A stretch of 24,509 nt of DNA, from assembly GCA_050730675.1 (NCBI GenBank), contig JBOHNM010000052.1:1-24509 (forward strand). The letters are read 5' to 3'. Shown piece after piece: positions 22,662-24,509 of this stretch. The notes beneath the pieces were generated by a model. It had not been told where the DNA came from. It worked only from the letters and a program-made list of their open reading frames with translations, and ran no database searches. Numbering within the stretch: the first letter of the stretch is position 1; each line of letters opens with the position of its first letter. The position numbers and the translations under genes were made by a program. This stretch comes from JBOHNM01 sp050730675 (lineage in GTDB: Bacteria > Planctomycetota > Phycisphaerae > Phycisphaerales > UBA1924).

Positions 22662-22712
22662 CCGGCCAGACCGCAAACGGTTGCTCGCCACCATCCCCCG
22701 CCGGGGGGTCAC

Positions 22713-24509
22713 TCAGGGACCAAGAAACTCGCAACGATCGCGGCACTTTCCGCCCTTCCCGAACTCCCCCGCCAGGATCCCCGCGACCGCCTTCTCGATC
22801 GTCCCCCGCACCTTCTCCCGCTTGAGCTTGTCCAGCCCCAGCACCCCCCGCTGCCCGCTCGCCAGCAGCCAGTACTCCGCCGTCCCCGAGATCGCCGCCC
22901 CGCCCCCCAGCTTCTCGTCCAGCGCCAGCGCGTAGACCCCCATCTGCAGGTCGTCGGGCTTCGGCTCGGTGAGCTTCTTCCAGTCCTGCCCCGTCTTGTA
23001 ATCCACGATCCGGTATCCACCCTCGACCTGCTCGATCCGGTCGATCTGCACCTTCAGATCGTGCCGCACGCCGCCGAGCACCAGCGGCACCGTGAACTCC
23101 CACTCCGGCCGCTCGATGATCTGCGCCTCAGGATTGTGCAACACCTCGTGCACGATCCGCAACTGGTCTTTGAGTTGCTCGCGCAGCCCCGCGTCGATCG
23201 CCTGCCCGGTCATCATCACAAACAGTCGCTTCTCCCCAAGTTCCACCAGTTCCTTCAGTCCCGGAGTCCGCTTCCCCTCCGCGTCCGCCTTCATCCACCA
23301 CCCGTAGAACTCCGACAGCACCGCGTGGACAACCGTGCCGATCGACTGCTCCTGGCTCGGCGGCTCAGGAATCCGCAGCACGTGCTTGCAGTAGAAGCAC
23401 CGCGGACATTCCAGGTAGTCATTAATGTACGTATAGCTCAGGTGCAGCGGCGCGCGCGGCACAATGAACCCGCTGCTCGACGTCTGCCCGCCATGCTTGA
23501 CTTCCGCCGCACCCAGTTCCGCCTGCAACTCCTCCCGGTACGCCGCGGCGGCCTTGTCCTTCCCGATCCACTCCGCCTTCTCCCCAGCCTCCTCCGCCGC
23601 GATCACCGCCAGCCGAATCGCCGCGCCCACCAGCCGCTTCTCGGCCTCCGCCGGCCCCGCGCCCGCCAGCCCGCGCCGGTCCGCGCTGTCAAGCGCACCC
23701 GACGCCGCTCGGCGTGCCTCCCGTCGCGCTCGCTCGAAGACCTCGCGCCGCGCCTCCAGCGCCTTGTACGCCCGCCCTTCCAATTCCACCGCTTCCATCG
23801 GCGCCCGCGCCGCATCCTTCAGCACATCCGCGGCCTCCACGGCCGGCAGAATCGGCTCAGCGCCCCGCGTCAGTTCCTCAAAGTAGTGCTCCCCCGTGCT
23901 CCCCTTCTTCGTCACCGTGGACATCACCACCAGCCGCCGCTCCGCACGTGTCACCGCGACATAGAACAGCCGGCGCGACTCCGCCGCGGCCCGCGCCTTG
24001 GCATCCCGCGTGTCCCCCGCGCGGTCTACCAGCGCCTCGGGCATCTCGCTGTCCCCGTCCGATCCCTTCTTCCCGAAGCCGTTCGGGTTCGCCTTGATCA
24101 CAAAGACCGTGTCGAACTCCAACCCCTTGGCGCTGTGCGCCGTCAGCAACTGCACCGCGCCCGCATCCCCCGCTTCGCGCCCCTCCGTTCCACCATCCAC
24201 CTGCTCGCGCGGATCAACACCCTCCTGCTCTTTGTCCGACAGGTCGTCGTAGTACGCCAGAAATTCCGCAAGCCCGCGCGGCTCTTCCAACCGTGCCTCG
24301 GCCAGCCGCGCCTGCCGGATGAGCCCCGCCAGCGCCACTACCCGGCGCGCGTGATCACGCCCCGACAACAATTCAGCGTGCGCCGCCCCGATCTCCGTCA
24401 CGATCCGGTAGATCGCCTCGCCTGCCCCCCGCGACACCGCCAGCGGCCGCAGCGTCGCTTCCTGCGCCGCCACCTTCATCACCGCCGGCACATCTCCGTG
24501 ATGCTCCAC
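22713..24509 (-). CDS. UvrD/AddA-type helicase fused to a PD-(D/E)XK nuclease with probable Fe-S cluster (5' part outside window)
   Basis: The 598 visible codons run open to the right edge, so helicase motifs I-IV lie outside. Numbering is from the edge. Superfamily 1 motif V is LLTAHSAKGLEFDTVFVI (121-138) and motif VI is YVAVTRAERR (183-192). A RecB-type nuclease domain follows: GTVVHAVLSEF (His395), LKVQIDRIE (D490) and VDYKTG (D503, K505). Cysteines in YLECPRCFYCK (368, 371, 374) and near the C-terminus in KCRDRC (589, 593) flank the nuclease, as in AddB and Cas4-like nucleases that hold a 4Fe-4S cluster. The likely role is DNA end processing in recombinational repair. Between 260 and 340 there is an Ala/Arg/Glu-rich linker. 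The GTG at the window edge is probably not the real start. Confidence 0.9.
   Translation of the reverse strand: MEHHGDVPAVMKVAAQEATLRPLAVSRGAGEAIYRIVTEIGAAHAELLSGRDHARRVVALAGLIRQARLAEARLEEPRGLAEFLAYYDDLSDKEQEGVDPREQVDGGTEGREAGDAGAVQLLTAHSAKGLEFDTVFVIKANPNGFGKKGSDGDSEMPEALVDRAGDTRDAKARAAAESRRLFYVAVTRAERRLVVMSTVTKKGSTGEHYFEELTRGAEPILPAVEAADVLKDAARAPMEAVELEGRAYKALEARREVFERARREARRAASGALDSADRRGLAGAGPAEAEKRLVGAAIRLAVIAAEEAGEKAEWIGKDKAAAAYREELQAELGAAEVKHGGQTSSSGFIVPRAPLHLSYTYINDYLECPRCFYCKHVLRIPEPPSQEQSIGTVVHAVLSEFYGWWMKADAEGKRTPGLKELVELGEKRLFVMMTGQAIDAGLREQLKDQLRIVHEVLHNPEAQIIERPEWEFTVPLVLGGVRHDLKVQIDRIEQVEGGYRIVDYKTGQDWKKLTEPKPDDLQMGVYALALDEKLGGGAAISGTAEYWLLASGQRGVLGLDKLKREKVRGTIEKAVAGILAGEFGKGGKCRDRCEFLGP

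Noticed and set aside
22692..22709. C-run/G-run (CCCCCG-CC-GGGGGG) after the helicase-nuclease gene as a terminator
   Set aside because: The stem is short and homopolymeric and no T-run follows in the leftward direction.
21524..22825. 433-codon open frame on the plus strand across the M16-like gene and its upstream gap
   Set aside because: Arg/His/Pro-rich translation without motifs; it crosses two genes on the other strand.
1..24509. CRISPR array, tRNA, rRNA, insertion sequence, prophage or integration site
   Set aside because: I saw no regularly spaced repeats, cloverleaf sequences, transposase or integrase motifs, or terminal inverted repeats with target duplications.

Overview
The window is a GC-rich, gene-dense chromosomal stretch with 17 protein-coding genes. 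Two are cut by the window edges. I see no rRNA, tRNA, CRISPR array, insertion sequence or phage gene. The gene families point to a Gram-negative bacterium: a lipoprotein, secreted M16 peptidases, an S1/P1 nuclease, GpsA and an F-type ATPase gamma subunit. Two small membrane proteins end in a CxxCGY...CPECGAAW zinc ribbon, a domain style I associate with Planctomycetota (perhaps Phycisphaerae). That assignment is inference, not proof.

Layout. Positions 1-4231 hold a leftward pair, an NRAMP Mn/Fe transporter and a secreted thioredoxin-like protein running off the left edge. Two near-identical palindromes lie in the transporter promoter. A leftward tRNA-dihydrouridine synthase and a rightward lipoprotein follow, diverging from an 18-bp gap. 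Positions 4232-6899 carry a PIG-L deacetylase and an MgtE magnesium transporter, both rightward. Positions 6903-10555 carry a secreted alpha/beta hydrolase and a P1B heavy-metal ATPase, both leftward. Positions 10760-18157 are one rightward block: gpsA, S1/P1 nuclease, two zinc-ribbon membrane proteins, a PhnP-like MBL hydrolase, an isolated atpG with a clear promoter and a textbook terminator, and two glycosyltransferases. Positions 18183-24509 are leftward: an active two-half M16 peptidase, a degenerate M16-like partner, and the C-terminal part of a UvrD-type helicase fused to an Fe-S PD-(D/E)XK nuclease.

Themes. Three metal transporters (NRAMP, MgtE, P1B ATPase) lie within about 10 kb. A group of exported hydrolases (hydrolase, nuclease, two M16 proteins) suggests a periplasm active in degradation. 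I found no clear new multi-gene system.

The observations most worth following up are listed here. (1) A recurring TANNNT box lies 5-7 nt before seven start codons, consistent with widespread leaderless transcription. (2) The NRAMP promoter carries an MntR-like double operator. (3) The P1B ATPase has CPA instead of CPC in its transmembrane metal site. (4) A catalytically dead M16 protein resembles the C-terminal half of its active neighbour. (5) The Dus enzyme has an insertion of about 48 residues before its catalytic Cys.
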